A stretch of 64,000 bases of DNA from contig CAYWRZ010000004.1 in the NCBI GenBank assembly GCA_964460845.1, forward strand, positions 124,001-188,000. Reading direction: 5' to 3'. The translations under genes and the position numbers were made by a program. Position 1 is the stretch's first letter; the number at the start of each line of letters is the position of its first letter. Shown piece after piece: positions 16,513 to 25,743 of this stretch. The DNA is from CAYWRZ01 sp964460845. Lineage in GTDB: Bacteria; Bacteroidota; Bacteroidia; Flavobacteriales_D; UBA2798. A model generated the notes under the pieces. That model made no database searches. It saw nothing but the letters and a program-made list of their open reading frames with translations, and had not been told where the DNA came from.

Positions 16513-17958
16513 ATGGAGAAAATAGCCAATTACATCGGCGGGGAGCTTGTAGCTCCGCAAAGCGGTCTGTACCTCGATAATTACAATCCTTCGACGGGGA
16601 AGGTGTATTCGCTCATTCCCGATTCGGATGCGCCCGATGTGGAGCTGGCCGTAAAAGCGGCAAAGAATGCGGCTTCGTCCTGGGCGGCTACCTCCAAAGA
16701 AGAGCGTTACCGTGTGCTGCACCGTATTGCCGACCTGATCGATCGCGACCTCGAAAAGCTGGCGCTGGCCGAGTCGGTCGATAATGGTAAGCCCCTAAAG
16801 CTGGCCCGTTCGGTCGATATTCCCCGCGCTTCTTCCAATATGCGCTTTTTTGCTACGGCTATCCTGCATTTCAGCAGCGAGTCGCACGACATGGAAAACA
16901 GCGGTTTTAACTACACACTTCGCCAGCCGGTGGGCGTAGTAGGCTGCATTTCGCCCTGGAACCTGCCGCTTTACCTGTTTACCTGGAAAATAGCGCCTGC
17001 ACTGGCAGCGGGAAATACAGTAGTGGCTAAGCCTTCCGAAATTACACCCATGACCGCTTACCTGTTTGCTTCTTTATGTATCGAAGCCGGATTACCAGCG
17101 GGAGTGCTCAATATTGTGCATGGAATGGGCGGACGTGCCGGTTCGGCTATCGTATCGCATCCTGCGGTGAAAGCGATCTCGTTTACCGGTGGTACGGCTA
17201 CCGGAGCCGAAATTGCCCGTGTGGCGGCACCTAAGTTTAAAAAGCTGTCGCTGGAGCTGGGCGGTAAAAACCCCAATATCATTTTTGCAGACTGTGATTT
17301 TGATAAAATGCTGCACACCACCCTGCATTCTTCTTTTGCGAATCAGGGACAGATATGCCTTTGCGGCTCGCGTATTTTTATCGAAAGACCGATTTACGAA
17401 AAATTTAAAGCCGCTTTTGTCGAAAAAGTAAGCCGGATGAAAGTGGGCAATCCTGCCGACGAATCGGTAAAACAAGGAGCGGTAGTGTCTTTGCCGCACC
17501 TCGAAAAAGTGCTTTCGTACATTAAGCTGGCGCAGGAAGAAGGCGGAACCCTGCTTTGTGGCGGCGAACGTGTGTATCCCGGTGGCGCGCATCAGGAAGG
17601 CTATTACCTTTCGCCCGCTGTTATTGAAGGATTGCCGTTTGACTGCCGTACCAATCAGGAAGAGATTTTCGGTCCGGTAGTGACCCTTACGCCTTTCGAT
17701 ACCGAACAAGAAGTGCTGACTTATGCCAATAGCACTGTTTATGGACTCGCCTCGACCGTATGGACAAGCGATTTGCAGCGGGCGCACCGTATGGCGGCAG
17801 CGCTCGAAACCGGTATTGTGTGGATCAACTGCTGGCTGGTGCGTGATTTGCGTACGCCCTTCGGTGGAGTGAAAAATTCGGGTGTGGGTCGCGAAGGGGG
17901 CATCGAAGCGCTTCGTTTCTTTACCGAGGCCAAAAACGTATGTGTGTCGCTCGGATAA
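16513..17958 (+). CDS. Aldehyde dehydrogenase, ALDH8-like (2-aminomuconic 6-semialdehyde dehydrogenase)
   Basis: NAD-dependent oxidation of a muconic semialdehyde, the step after ACMS decarboxylase. 481 residues: PWNLPLYLFTWKIAPALAAG, FTGGTATG nucleotide loop, catalytic Glu in LELGGKNPNIIF, and catalytic Cys282 in NQGQICLCGSR. The ICLC sequence and the following RIFIERPIYEKF resemble ALDH8A1 and bacterial aminomuconate or hydroxymuconate semialdehyde dehydrogenases. The presence of nbaC and nbaD 4 kb away supports the aminomuconate substrate; a related semialdehyde is possible. A 2-aminomuconate deaminase is not in the window. Confidence 0.85.
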   Translation: MEKIANYIGGELVAPQSGLYLDNYNPSTGKVYSLIPDSDAPDVELAVKAAKNAASSWAATSKEERYRVLHRIADLIDRDLEKLALAESVDNGKPLKLARSVDIPRASSNMRFFATAILHFSSESHDMENSGFNYTLRQPVGVVGCISPWNLPLYLFTWKIAPALAAGNTVVAKPSEITPMTAYLFASLCIEAGLPAGVLNIVHGMGGRAGSAIVSHPAVKAISFTGGTATGAEIARVAAPKFKKLSLELGGKNPNIIFADCDFDKMLHTTLHSSFANQGQICLCGSRIFIERPIYEKFKAAFVEKVSRMKVGNPADESVKQGAVVSLPHLEKVLSYIKLAQEEGGTLLCGGERVYPGGAHQEGYYLSPAVIEGLPFDCRTNQEEIFGPVVTLTPFDTEQEVLTYANSTVYGLASTVWTSDLQRAHRMAAALETGIVWINCWLVRDLRTPFGGVKNSGVGREGGIEALRFFTEAKNVCVSLG

Positions 17959-17988
17959 CTCCTACTTTTCAGTCTTTTATTTTTAGTC

Positions 17989-19161
17989 ATGATGAAAAAA
18001 ATAATGTTGCTCGGTTCGGGCGAGCTGGGCAAAGAATTTACCATTGCCGCTAAGCGATTGGGTCAATATGTCATTGCGGTCGATTCGTACCCCGATGCAC
18101 CGGCTATGCAGGTAGCCGATACATACGAAATTATTTCGATGCTCGACGGGGCACAGCTCGATGCCATTGTAGAGAAGCATCGCCCGGATATTGTAGTGCC
18201 AGAGATAGAAGCCATTCGTACCGAATGTTTTTACAACTATGAAAAACAGGGAATACAGGTAGTGCCTTCGGCACGAGCCGCTAATTTTACCATGAATCGT
18301 AAAGCCATACGCGATTTGGCCGCACGCGAATTGGGGCTTCGCACCGCGCGTTATGCGTATGCCACTTCGGTGCAGGAACTGCGTGAAGGAGTGGGTAAAG
18401 TGGGAATTCCCTGTGTGGTGAAACCGCTCATGTCCTCGTCGGGCAAAGGGCAATCGGTGCTGCGCAGCGAGGCCGATATTGAAAAGTCGTGGAACTACGC
18501 GGTAGAAGGATCGCGTGGCGATATAGTGGAAGTGATTGTGGAAGAGTTTATTCCCTTCGATTCGGAAATTACTTTGCTCACGGTTACGCAGCAGAATGGG
18601 CCTACGTTATTTTGTCCTTCGATCGGGCACCGTCAGGAACGCGGCGATTATCAGGAAAGCTGGCAGCCTTGTGCGATAGCGGAAGCACAATTGAAAGAAG
18701 CGCAGCAGATGGCGGCGCGGGTTACCGAATCGCTTGGTGGAGCAGGAATTTGGGGTGTAGAGTTTTTTCTCGCACCGGGTGGTGTGTATTTTTCGGAGCT
18801 TTCTCCCCGTCCGCACGATACGGGTATGGTTACCCTGTCGGGTACGCAGAATCTCTCCGAATTTGAGCTGCATGCCCGCGCGGTATTAGGGCTTCCTATT
18901 CCTGAAATTACGCTCGATCGCAGTGGTGCAAGCGCGGTGGTGCTGGCCTCTTCCGTGGGAATTAACCCGGTTTTTTCGGGGCTAGAAAAAGTATTGGCCG
19001 AACCGCGTACCGATGTGCGTATTTTCGGAAAGCCATCTACACGTCCTTATCGGCGTATGGCCGTGGTGCTTGCTTACGATACGCCCGAAGCCGATGTGCT
19101 GGCGGTAAAAGACAGGGCGCGGCACTTAGCCGATCAGATTACGGTGTCGGCCGAAAATTGA
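17989..19161 (+). CDS. purT: Formate-dependent phosphoribosylglycinamide formyltransferase
   Basis: ATP-grasp enzyme that makes formyl-GAR from GAR, formate and ATP in purine synthesis, bypassing folate-dependent PurN. 390 residues: N-terminal Rossmann-like LLGSGELGKEF, PEIEAIRTE, ATP-grasp lid VVKPLMSSSGKGQS, and the metal-binding GVEFFLAPGGVYFSELSPRP with HDTGMVTL. Starts MMKK; either of the two ATGs (17989, 17992) could be used. It follows the ALDH gene by 30 bases and converges on dprA, whose stop is 4 bases away. Confidence 0.93.
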   Translation: MMKKIMLLGSGELGKEFTIAAKRLGQYVIAVDSYPDAPAMQVADTYEIISMLDGAQLDAIVEKHRPDIVVPEIEAIRTECFYNYEKQGIQVVPSARAANFTMNRKAIRDLAARELGLRTARYAYATSVQELREGVGKVGIPCVVKPLMSSSGKGQSVLRSEADIEKSWNYAVEGSRGDIVEVIVEEFIPFDSEITLLTVTQQNGPTLFCPSIGHRQERGDYQESWQPCAIAEAQLKEAQQMAARVTESLGGAGIWGVEFFLAPGGVYFSELSPRPHDTGMVTLSGTQNLSEFELHARAVLGLPIPEITLDRSGASAVVLASSVGINPVFSGLEKVLAEPRTDVRIFGKPSTRPYRRMAVVLAYDTPEADVLAVKDRARHLADQITVSAEN

Positions 19162-19164
19162 TTG

Positions 19165-20265
19165 TCAACGCAAGCCATAACGTTTGCCCGGTAAAGCGCG
19201 AATAAGCCCCCGGCATTCGAGCGAGAGCAGCAACATCGTAAGCGGAGTGAGCGCTTCTCCCTGTCGAAACGCAAGTTCGTCGAGCGATAAGGTATCGTGC
19301 TTTTGGAGTAGGTCGAGTATTTTTTGTTCTTCGGCCGAAGTTTCAAACAGACTGGTTTGCGTTGTTTTTTCCGGTTTTTTTTCTTTTTCCCAGTTCATCA
19401 GTTCGAGCAGATCCTGCGCCGACTCTATCAATGCCGCCTGGTTTTTTCGGATCAGCAGGTTGCATCCGGCCGAGAGCTTGTCTCCGCTTCGGCCCGGGAA
19501 CGCGGCTACTTCGCGGTGATAGCCCGAAGCCAGCAGGGCCGTAATCATCGAGCCGCCCCGCACACCCGTTTGGATAACTACGGTAACGTCGGCTAATCCG
19601 GCGATAAGGCGATTGCGGCGCGGAAAATTTTCGCGATCGGCGCGGGTACCTGATAAAAATTCGGTGAGCAAACCGCCCTTTTCGATCATGCGTAATGCGG
19701 CGTGCCGATGCAATGCAGGATAAAGCGTGTCGAGCCCGTGTGCAAGTATGCCGAATGTAGGAATTTGATGTTGCAGGCAACTGTTGTGGGCAGTAATGTC
19801 GATGCCGTAAGCCAGCCCGCTGATTAGGCTTATACCGGCTTCTCCGAGTCCTTCGATAAGCTGTTCGCAGCAGCGATAGCCGTATTCGTCGGGGCGGCGC
19901 GTTCCTATCACGCTTACCTGACGTGCATGATTCAGGTGGCCATCACCTTTAAAAAAAAGCAATAGCGGACTATCGTCGCAATGCCGTAAGCGTTCGGGGT
20001 AATTTTCCTCGTCGATATACCAGGCCTGTATTTTTTCGCGGGTCAGAAAAGCCAGCTCTTTTTCGGCACGGTGTAACGTTTGCGAAGCGAGCAGACGTTG
20101 TACCCTTTCGCGACCTATACCCGGAATGCGGAGAAGCTGCGTTTTTTTCTCCCGGAATACCGCTTGCGGACTTCCGCAATAGGCCACCAGCGCTTTCGCC
20201 GATACCGGGCCTATACCTTCCGTCAAACACAAAGCCAGGGCGTATTTCAGATCTTCTTCCGACAC
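19165..20265 (-). CDS. dprA: DNA-processing protein A
   Basis: Binds incoming single-stranded DNA and loads RecA during natural transformation. 366 residues: an N-terminal helix-hairpin-helix part (LLRIPGIGRERVQRLL), the Rossmann-fold core (VSVIGTRRPDEYG, LISGLAYGIDITAHNSCL, GILAHGLDTLYP, NFPRRNRLIAGLADVTVVIQ, RGGSMITALLASGY), and a C-terminal winged-helix-like region (EEQKILDLLQKHDTLSLDEL). Length and order match the family. It shares an 81-base divergent promoter region with the TonB receptor gene. Confidence 0.93.
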   Translation of the reverse strand: MSEEDLKYALALCLTEGIGPVSAKALVAYCGSPQAVFREKKTQLLRIPGIGRERVQRLLASQTLHRAEKELAFLTREKIQAWYIDEENYPERLRHCDDSPLLLFFKGDGHLNHARQVSVIGTRRPDEYGYRCCEQLIEGLGEAGISLISGLAYGIDITAHNSCLQHQIPTFGILAHGLDTLYPALHRHAALRMIEKGGLLTEFLSGTRADRENFPRRNRLIAGLADVTVVIQTGVRGGSMITALLASGYHREVAAFPGRSGDKLSAGCNLLIRKNQAALIESAQDLLELMNWEKEKKPEKTTQTSLFETSAEEQKILDLLQKHDTLSLDELAFRQGEALTPLTMLLLSLECRGLIRALPGKRYGLR

Positions 20266-20292
20266 GTATCACTCCATTTTAAGAATTTGTAT

Positions 20293-20304
20293 ATTTCGCG
20301 AAAT
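20293..20304. promoter_or_regulatory. Palindrome in the divergent dprA / TonB-receptor promoter
   Basis: ATTTCGCGAAAT is a perfect 12-bp palindrome. Each strand carries a near -7 box running into it (TATATTTC on plus, TAATTTCG on minus), so a regulator bound here could affect both genes. Confidence 0.35.
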
Positions 20305-20346
20305 TAAGAAGGAGCACCGCTGCCACGGAACCAAAATTTTCCTTTA

Positions 20347-22728
20347 ATGAAACAACTTTACACGCTTTTCTTTGCGTTTTTTATTTTTTCTTCCCTCTCG
20401 GCTCAACAGGCCGTGATAGAGGGTAAAGTCCTTGATGCATCGACCAAAGAACCGCTTACGGGAGTGAGTGTAGCCATACAGAATGTGGCGGGTACGCACA
20501 GCGATATAAACGGGCATTATAAGCTTTCGCTCGATCCGGGTACCTATAAAGTTGCTTTTCGTTTTATCGGTTATACCAGCAAAGAGGTGAATGTTACTTT
20601 GCAGGCCGGTGAAACACGCAAACTTGATATGAGCTTGCCCGAAGCCAATACCGAGCTCGAAGCGGTGGTGGTATCGGCGGGGCGTTTTGAGCAAAAGCTC
20701 GAAGACCTTACGGTGTCGATGGTCTTGATAAAACCTGCGCTTATTGAAAATAAAAACACCACCAATGCCGAAACTATTTTGGAGCAGGTTCCCGGAGTAA
20801 CGGTCGAAGACGGGCAGGTGAGCATTCGCGGAGGTAGCGGTTTTGCCTACGGAGCCGGGAGTCGTGTGTTGATGATGGTCGATGAGCTTCCGCTGCTTTC
20901 GGCCGATGCGGGCGACATCAAATGGAACACTATTCCCATCGAAAACCTGGAACAGATAGAAGTGATTAAAGGGGCTTCTTCGGTGCTTTACGGGTCTTCG
21001 GCACTCAACGGAGTGATCAATATCCGCACGGCGTATCCCAAAGACAAGCCTGTCACTAAAATTTCGCTTACGCACGGGGTATATGGCAATCCCAAGCGCG
21101 ATTCGCTGCGTTGGTGGGACACCAATCCGTATTATACGGGTGTCAATTTTTTTCACGGACAAAAATTCGGAGCTTTTGATTTGGTCGTAGGCGGAGCCGC
21201 TTTTTCCGACAAAGGGTATCGCGAAGGTGAGGTCGAAAACCGCGGACGCTTCAATTTTAACACCCGTTACCGTTCTAAAAAAATAGAAGGACTCTCGTTC
21301 GGACTCAACGGCAACTTTCAGAAAAGCAAAGGCGGCGTATTTATCATTTGGCAGGATGCGAATAATGTGTATCGCCCTTCGGGCGGAGCCGATCCCGAAA
21401 ACAATCCGGCATCGACACTCAGCATCAACTATGGTACACGTTTGAACCTTGATCCGCATTTGACCTATTTCACCAAAAAGGGCGGCCGTCACAGCCTGCG
21501 TACCCGCTGGTATTTTGTGGACAATCAGAACGTAGATAATCAGAGTTCTTCGTCGAACATGTATTATGGCGAATACCAGTATTCGCGCACCTTCAAAAAT
21601 GAGCTTACCGTCACATCGGGCGTGGCGGGTTATTACAGCACTGTAAAAGCGGAGCTTTACGGCACCCATTATGGTTCGAATGCAGCGGTCTTTACGCAGT
21701 TCGATAAAAAGATAGGGCGTCTTAACCTTTCGGCCGGTGTGCGTTTTGAATATTACCGTATCGATTCGACCGAAACAGTGTCGAGCTACCGTATCGTTCG
21801 CGGAACGGACACCACTACTTTCCCGGTACAGCCGGTATTCAGGGCGGGTGCGAACTACCGTCTTTTTGAGGAAACTTACCTGCGCACTTCTTTCGGACAG
21901 GGTTACCGTTATCCTTCGGTGGCCGAAAAATACGTACGGACTTCGGTCGGAGCGCTGAATATTTTTCCCAATCCTGCTATTGAAGCGGAAACGGGGTGGA
22001 GTGCAGAGTTTGGTGTGAAACAGGGACTTAAAATCGGGCGTTGGATGGGTTACCTCGATGTGGCCGGTTTTTGGACCGAGTACAGCAACATGATGGAGTT
22101 TGCCTTCGGGGTTTATAATCCACCGGGTGTGGCGCTCAATTTCAGTCCTAACAGTCCGGGCTATATCCTGAACTGGACCGGTTTCAGGGCGCAGAATGCC
22201 GAGCGTGCGCGTATTACCGGCATTGATATATCGCTGGTAGGTAAAGGGAAAATTAAAAACAGCGAGCTTACCGTGTTTGCCGGATACACGTATATGGATC
22301 CGATTTCATTGAATAGCGACTCGTCTTACGTGGCTTCTTTTTCGGTGCCCGGAACTCGTATGCTGAAATACCGCTACAAGCATTTAGCCAAAGCCGATGT
22401 GCAATGGGATTATGGTCGTTGGATGGCAGGAGTCAGTATGCGGTACAACAGCTTTATGGTGAACATTGACCGTTCTTTCGAAGAGCTTATTCTTCCGGTG
22501 GGAAATGGCATTTCGCTGGGCGATCGCCTTTTGCCCGGTATGCGCGAATACCGTGAAGAGCACAACAAAGGTGCCCTGGTGTTTGACGTGCGCTTAGCGT
22601 TTAAGCTGAATGAAAATGCAAGGATTTTGGCGATTGTAAATAACCTGTTCAACGAAGAATATATGGGGCGTCCGGGCGATGTGATGCCTCCACGTACTTT
22701 TGCCATGCAGTTTGCTTTACAGTTTTAA
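20347..22728 (+). CDS. TonB-dependent outer-membrane receptor
   Basis: 793 residues. Signal peptide (ending SSLSAQ), then a carboxypeptidase-regulatory-like domain (VIEGKVLDASTKEPLTGVSV, about 22-100), a plug domain (EQVPGVTVEDGQVSIRGGSG ... GASSVLYGSSALNGVINI, about 110-235) and a 22-strand-type barrel ending in Phe (PPRTFAMQFALQF). The plug wording and the short length suggest a FepA/BtuB-like receptor rather than a SusC polymer importer. The cargo is unknown; no adjacent binding protein or transporter gene tells. Energy would come from an ExbBD-TonB set such as that at 4387-8372. Confidence 0.9.
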   Translation: MKQLYTLFFAFFIFSSLSAQQAVIEGKVLDASTKEPLTGVSVAIQNVAGTHSDINGHYKLSLDPGTYKVAFRFIGYTSKEVNVTLQAGETRKLDMSLPEANTELEAVVVSAGRFEQKLEDLTVSMVLIKPALIENKNTTNAETILEQVPGVTVEDGQVSIRGGSGFAYGAGSRVLMMVDELPLLSADAGDIKWNTIPIENLEQIEVIKGASSVLYGSSALNGVINIRTAYPKDKPVTKISLTHGVYGNPKRDSLRWWDTNPYYTGVNFFHGQKFGAFDLVVGGAAFSDKGYREGEVENRGRFNFNTRYRSKKIEGLSFGLNGNFQKSKGGVFIIWQDANNVYRPSGGADPENNPASTLSINYGTRLNLDPHLTYFTKKGGRHSLRTRWYFVDNQNVDNQSSSSNMYYGEYQYSRTFKNELTVTSGVAGYYSTVKAELYGTHYGSNAAVFTQFDKKIGRLNLSAGVRFEYYRIDSTETVSSYRIVRGTDTTTFPVQPVFRAGANYRLFEETYLRTSFGQGYRYPSVAEKYVRTSVGALNIFPNPAIEAETGWSAEFGVKQGLKIGRWMGYLDVAGFWTEYSNMMEFAFGVYNPPGVALNFSPNSPGYILNWTGFRAQNAERARITGIDISLVGKGKIKNSELTVFAGYTYMDPISLNSDSSYVASFSVPGTRMLKYRYKHLAKADVQWDYGRWMAGVSMRYNSFMVNIDRSFEELILPVGNGISLGDRLLPGMREYREEHNKGALVFDVRLAFKLNENARILAIVNNLFNEEYMGRPGDVMPPRTFAMQFALQF

Positions 22729-22742
22729 AACGGCGTTTAGCC

Positions 22743-23645
22743 TTAGCGGTAACTATTTTTCAGCGCAGAATTAATTTCAGGGAAGCGAAATACAAAGCCG
22801 CTTTGTTGTAGTTTTTCGGACGAGGCCCTGCTGCCTTCGAGTATGAGGCGACTCATTTCACCCAAAAAACCGCGTATTAAAAATGCGGGTACTGCGGGGA
22901 GCCATGCAGGCATACTTCGTGCTTTTGCGATGGCTTTTACCAGCTCGCGATTGGTAAGGTGTTGAGGTGCTACGGTATTGTACACGCCTTCTGTTTCGGG
23001 ATTGCGAATCAGGTGGAGAAAAGCCCTGCACACGTCTTCTACGTGAATCCAGGGTACGTATTGTCGGCCGCTGCCGAGCGGAGCTCCCAATCCGAATTCG
23101 GCCGGTCGGGCAAGACGTGGCAGCGCCCCTTCATTTTTGTCGAGCACCATTCCGAGGCGCAACTTCGCTACCCGGCAAAAGGGGAGAAAATGATCGGCTG
23201 CTGCTTCCCACTGCACCACGCAATCGGCGATAAATTCCTGTGCAGGCGGGTCTTTTTCCGTGAAAATTTTCTCGTGGGTTTCGGCGCCGTAATAATTGAT
23301 GCCCGAAGCGGAGAAAAAGCCTTTGAGCGGAGGATTTTCCAAACGCGCCAGCCGGGCGAGAAACCGCGGACCCGAGGTTCGGCTTTCGATAAGTTCCTTT
23401 TTGCGGATTTCGGTCCATCGTTTATCGGCTATTCCGGCGCCTGCCAGGTGAATGATGTAATTGCAGTTTTTTAGCGCACCCGCTTCGATTTTTTCGTGTC
23501 GCGGATCCCATTCATACACTTTTACGCCGCTGCGCGAGTTTTTTTGACGGCCCAGGTGTACCACTTCGTAGCCTTCCCGAAGCAATAAGGCGGTAAGTTG
23601 TGTGCCAACCAGTCCCGATCCGCCTGTAATTACTATTTTTTCCAT
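22743..23645 (-). CDS. TIGR01777-type NAD(P)-binding epimerase-like protein
   Basis: 300 residues, extended SDR fold: dinucleotide loop ITGGSGLVGTQL at the N-terminus, IIHLAGAGIADKRW near 88, SASGINYYGAE with the Tyr, and a C-terminal DUF1731-like part (PAFLIRGFLGEMSRLILEGS, SGFVFRFPEINSAL). This matches the widespread YfcH/SulA-named family, whose reaction is not established. It converges with the TonB receptor gene (14 bases between stops). Confidence 0.88.
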   Translation of the reverse strand: MEKIVITGGSGLVGTQLTALLLREGYEVVHLGRQKNSRSGVKVYEWDPRHEKIEAGALKNCNYIIHLAGAGIADKRWTEIRKKELIESRTSGPRFLARLARLENPPLKGFFSASGINYYGAETHEKIFTEKDPPAQEFIADCVVQWEAAADHFLPFCRVAKLRLGMVLDKNEGALPRLARPAEFGLGAPLGSGRQYVPWIHVEDVCRAFLHLIRNPETEGVYNTVAPQHLTNRELVKAIAKARSMPAWLPAVPAFLIRGFLGEMSRLILEGSRASSEKLQQSGFVFRFPEINSALKNSYR

Positions 23646-23677
23646 AGCACTGGGGTTATTATCCCTTTAAATTTAAA

Positions 23678-23685
23678 TAGTTTTG
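23678..23685 (+). promoter_or_regulatory. Promoter -7 box close to the start of a small gene
   Basis: TAGTTTTG matches TAnnTTTG and ends 5 bases before the ATG at 23691. If used, transcription would begin at or near the start codon, giving a nearly leaderless mRNA. Confidence 0.35.
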
Positions 23686-23690
23686 TGCAG

Positions 23691-24053
23691 ATGAGCCAAT
23701 GGCCTGAAAAGCAGTTTAACCCCGAGCATTATTTTCAGCAACAAGAGATTGTGGAGCTTACGGCTGCGCAGTTGATCAAAGATTTTTCCGATTTTGCCTT
23801 TACCCTGCGTTTTACGGGAGCGGGGGAAAGTCCCTATGCCGAGCTTTCGGAGCAGGTATGCCCGATTGTGGAAAAGCTGTGGAAGGAGCGTCCCTCCTTA
23901 TTACAGTCGCTGCTTTATCGAATCGATATTAGCGAAAAGGAGATTCAACGTGGTCGTGCTTTGTACCCCGACAGTTCTTTTCCGGCGCTGTTGACAGACC
24001 TGATTCTTCGCCGGGAGATGAAAAAAGTGCTGTATCGTAAATTTTATCGTTGA
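23691..24053 (+). CDS. Hypothetical protein, 120 residues
   Basis: Starts MSQWPEKQFNPEHYFQQQ; a longer open frame upstream reads through the divergent gene's 5' end and is unlikely. No signal peptide or membrane helix. Mostly predicted helical with LIKDFSDFAFTLRF and a C-terminal TDLILRREMKKVLYRKFYR. I recognise no family. It lies between the epimerase-like gene (divergent) and a small membrane protein gene with its own promoter. Confidence 0.65.
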   Translation: MSQWPEKQFNPEHYFQQQEIVELTAAQLIKDFSDFAFTLRFTGAGESPYAELSEQVCPIVEKLWKERPSLLQSLLYRIDISEKEIQRGRALYPDSSFPALLTDLILRREMKKVLYRKFYR

Positions 24054-24107
24054 AAATAAACGTGTTAAGTACGGGAAAAGCATTTTTCCCAATTTCCGAA
24101 AAATCGT

Positions 24108-24115
24108 TACATTTG
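24108..24115 (+). promoter_or_regulatory. Promoter -7 box of the 60-residue protein
   Basis: TACATTTG, full match, 26 bases before the ATG at 24142. Confidence 0.45.
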
Positions 24116-24141
24116 AGACCTCAATCAAACAACGCATTACA

Positions 24142-24324
24142 ATGGATTGGCTGGTTAACCCGATAGCAGATTTCATGGTTTGGACTTTTGGTCTGCTCGA
24201 ATGTCTTCAGAATACGCCCAATTGGATATTTATCATTGTGGGTTTCCTCGGAATGTTTTATTGGCTTTACCTGCAAAGGAAATTCAACAGGCAGGCCGAT
24301 GCCGATCCCAATCAGTTGAAGTGA
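24142..24324 (+). CDS. Small single-span membrane protein, possibly DUF6341
   Basis: 60 residues: MDWLVNPIADFMVWTFGLLE, then a clear membrane helix NWIFIIVGFLGMFYWLYLQ and a polar tail. The shape recalls the Bacteroidota DUF6341 small proteins (family recalled from memory, not checked). It has its own promoter box and is followed by a hairpin, so it appears to be a single-gene transcript. Function unknown. Confidence 0.7.
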   Translation: MDWLVNPIADFMVWTFGLLECLQNTPNWIFIIVGFLGMFYWLYLQRKFNRQADADPNQLK

Positions 24325-24363
24325 TACGGAGCCTTCGGGTTCTTGTGAAGAATAAATAAAGGG

Positions 24364-24396
24364 AATGCCCCGAAAGCTTAAGCTTTTTGGGGCATT
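24364..24396. terminator. Bidirectional hairpin between a small gene and purD
   Basis: AATGCCCC (24364-24371) pairs with GGGGCATT (24389-24396), with the AAGCTTAAGCTT palindrome inside, giving a near-continuous stem. It overlaps the last codons of purD and ends in TTTT on the plus strand. Confidence 0.7.
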
Positions 24397-25670
24397 TTCA
24401 TAAGGTCGAGACCGATATCGCTGCGGTAGTATTTCTTGTCAAATTCAATTTTTTCGGCCTGAAGGAGCGAGCGTCCCCGTGCCGACTCGATGTCTTTTCC
24501 GTAAGAAGTCACCGCCAGCACGCGTCCGCCTGCCGTCAGTATGCGTCCCTCTTTTTCGAGCGTACCGGCGTGAAATACCAGGCTTTGTGAGGCGGGATCC
24601 AAACCTGAGATTATTTTCCCTTTTTCGTATTCGCCGGGGTATCCACCCGAGACCAGCACTACGGTTACTGCGGTTTTCTCGTCGATTTGCAGGTCGCGTT
24701 CGGAGAGCGTTTCGGTGGCGAGCCCTTCAAAAAGATCGAGCAAATCTGATTTGATGCGAGGTATTACGACTTCCGTTTCGGGGTCGCCCATGCGGCAATT
24801 GTATTCGATGACGTAGGGTTCGCCTTTGACATTCATCAGTCCGACGAAGATAAAACCCTTGTAAGTGATTTGCTCTTCGCGCAGTCCTTTGACGGTGGGA
24901 ATGATGATACGCGATTCGACTTTGTCCATAAACTCGCGGTCGGCAAAAGGAACCGGCGATACGGCACCCATGCCGCCGGTGTTGAGTCCGGTGTCTCCTT
25001 CGCCGATACGTTTGTAGTCTTTTGCTTCGGGAAGAATTTTATAAGATTTTCCGTCGGTCAGTACAAATACGGAGAGTTCGACGCCGTGCAGGTATTCTTC
25101 GATCACTACTTTTTGCGAGGCATCTCCAAATTTTTTATCGCTGAGCATAGCGCGGAGCTCTGCTTTGGCTTCGGCGGCCGAATCGAGGATTAGCACACCT
25201 TTTCCGGCTGCGAGTCCGTCGGCTTTCAGCACGTAGGGAGCCTTGAGCGCATCGATGAATTTTTCGCCATCGGCCAGTGTATCGCTGGTAAAGGTGCGGT
25301 AACGCGCGGTAGGAATATCGTGCCTTTGCATAAATGCTTTGGCAAAATCTTTACTGCCTTCGAGCCTGGCACCGGCTTCTGAGGGGCCGATTACTGCCAC
25401 TTTGCGCAGGTCTTCCTGTGCCTGAAAATAATCGTAGATTCCTTTTACCAGCGGGTCTTCAGGGCCAACCACTACTACGTCGATCTGTTGTTCCCGCACA
25501 AACTTGTGCAGCGCCTTAAAATCGACCGGAGAAAGCGGCACATTCTCTGCTACTGCGGCAGTACCGGCATTACCGGGTGCCACAAAAAGCTTGTCGAGCT
25601 GTGAGCTCTGCGCGATTTTCCATGCTAACGCATGTTCCCGTCCACCTGAACCGAGGATCAAAACATTCAT
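24378..25670 (-). CDS. purD: Phosphoribosylamine-glycine ligase
   Basis: Joins phosphoribosylamine and glycine with ATP (second step of purine synthesis, directly after PurF). 430 residues, ATP-grasp fold: N-terminal LILGSGGREHALAWKIAQS, VVVGPEDPLVKGI, GSKDFAKAFM, lid VLKADGLAAGKGVLIL, metal site YNCRMGDPETEVVIPR, C-terminal VLAVTSYGKDIESA. Matches the family in length and order. Downstream of a fusion enzyme gene and a small ORF on the same strand; no clear promoter box. Confidence 0.95.
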   Translation of the reverse strand: MNVLILGSGGREHALAWKIAQSSQLDKLFVAPGNAGTAAVAENVPLSPVDFKALHKFVREQQIDVVVVGPEDPLVKGIYDYFQAQEDLRKVAVIGPSEAGARLEGSKDFAKAFMQRHDIPTARYRTFTSDTLADGEKFIDALKAPYVLKADGLAAGKGVLILDSAAEAKAELRAMLSDKKFGDASQKVVIEEYLHGVELSVFVLTDGKSYKILPEAKDYKRIGEGDTGLNTGGMGAVSPVPFADREFMDKVESRIIIPTVKGLREEQITYKGFIFVGLMNVKGEPYVIEYNCRMGDPETEVVIPRIKSDLLDLFEGLATETLSERDLQIDEKTAVTVVLVSGGYPGEYEKGKIISGLDPASQSLVFHAGTLEKEGRILTAGGRVLAVTSYGKDIESARGRSLLQAEKIEFDKKYYRSDIGLDLMKMPQKA

Positions 25671-25743
25671 AATTCCTCTTTTTAAACAAAGAAAAGAAGA
25701 ATGGTACGGTATAGAAAATTATCTTTTCAACATAGCCCGAACT

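Noticed and set aside
20344..21669. Long minus-strand open frame (441 codons) opposite the TonB receptor gene
   Set aside because: It lies wholly inside a gene with clear family motifs, and its own translation has no recognisable domain. It is a shadow of codon bias.
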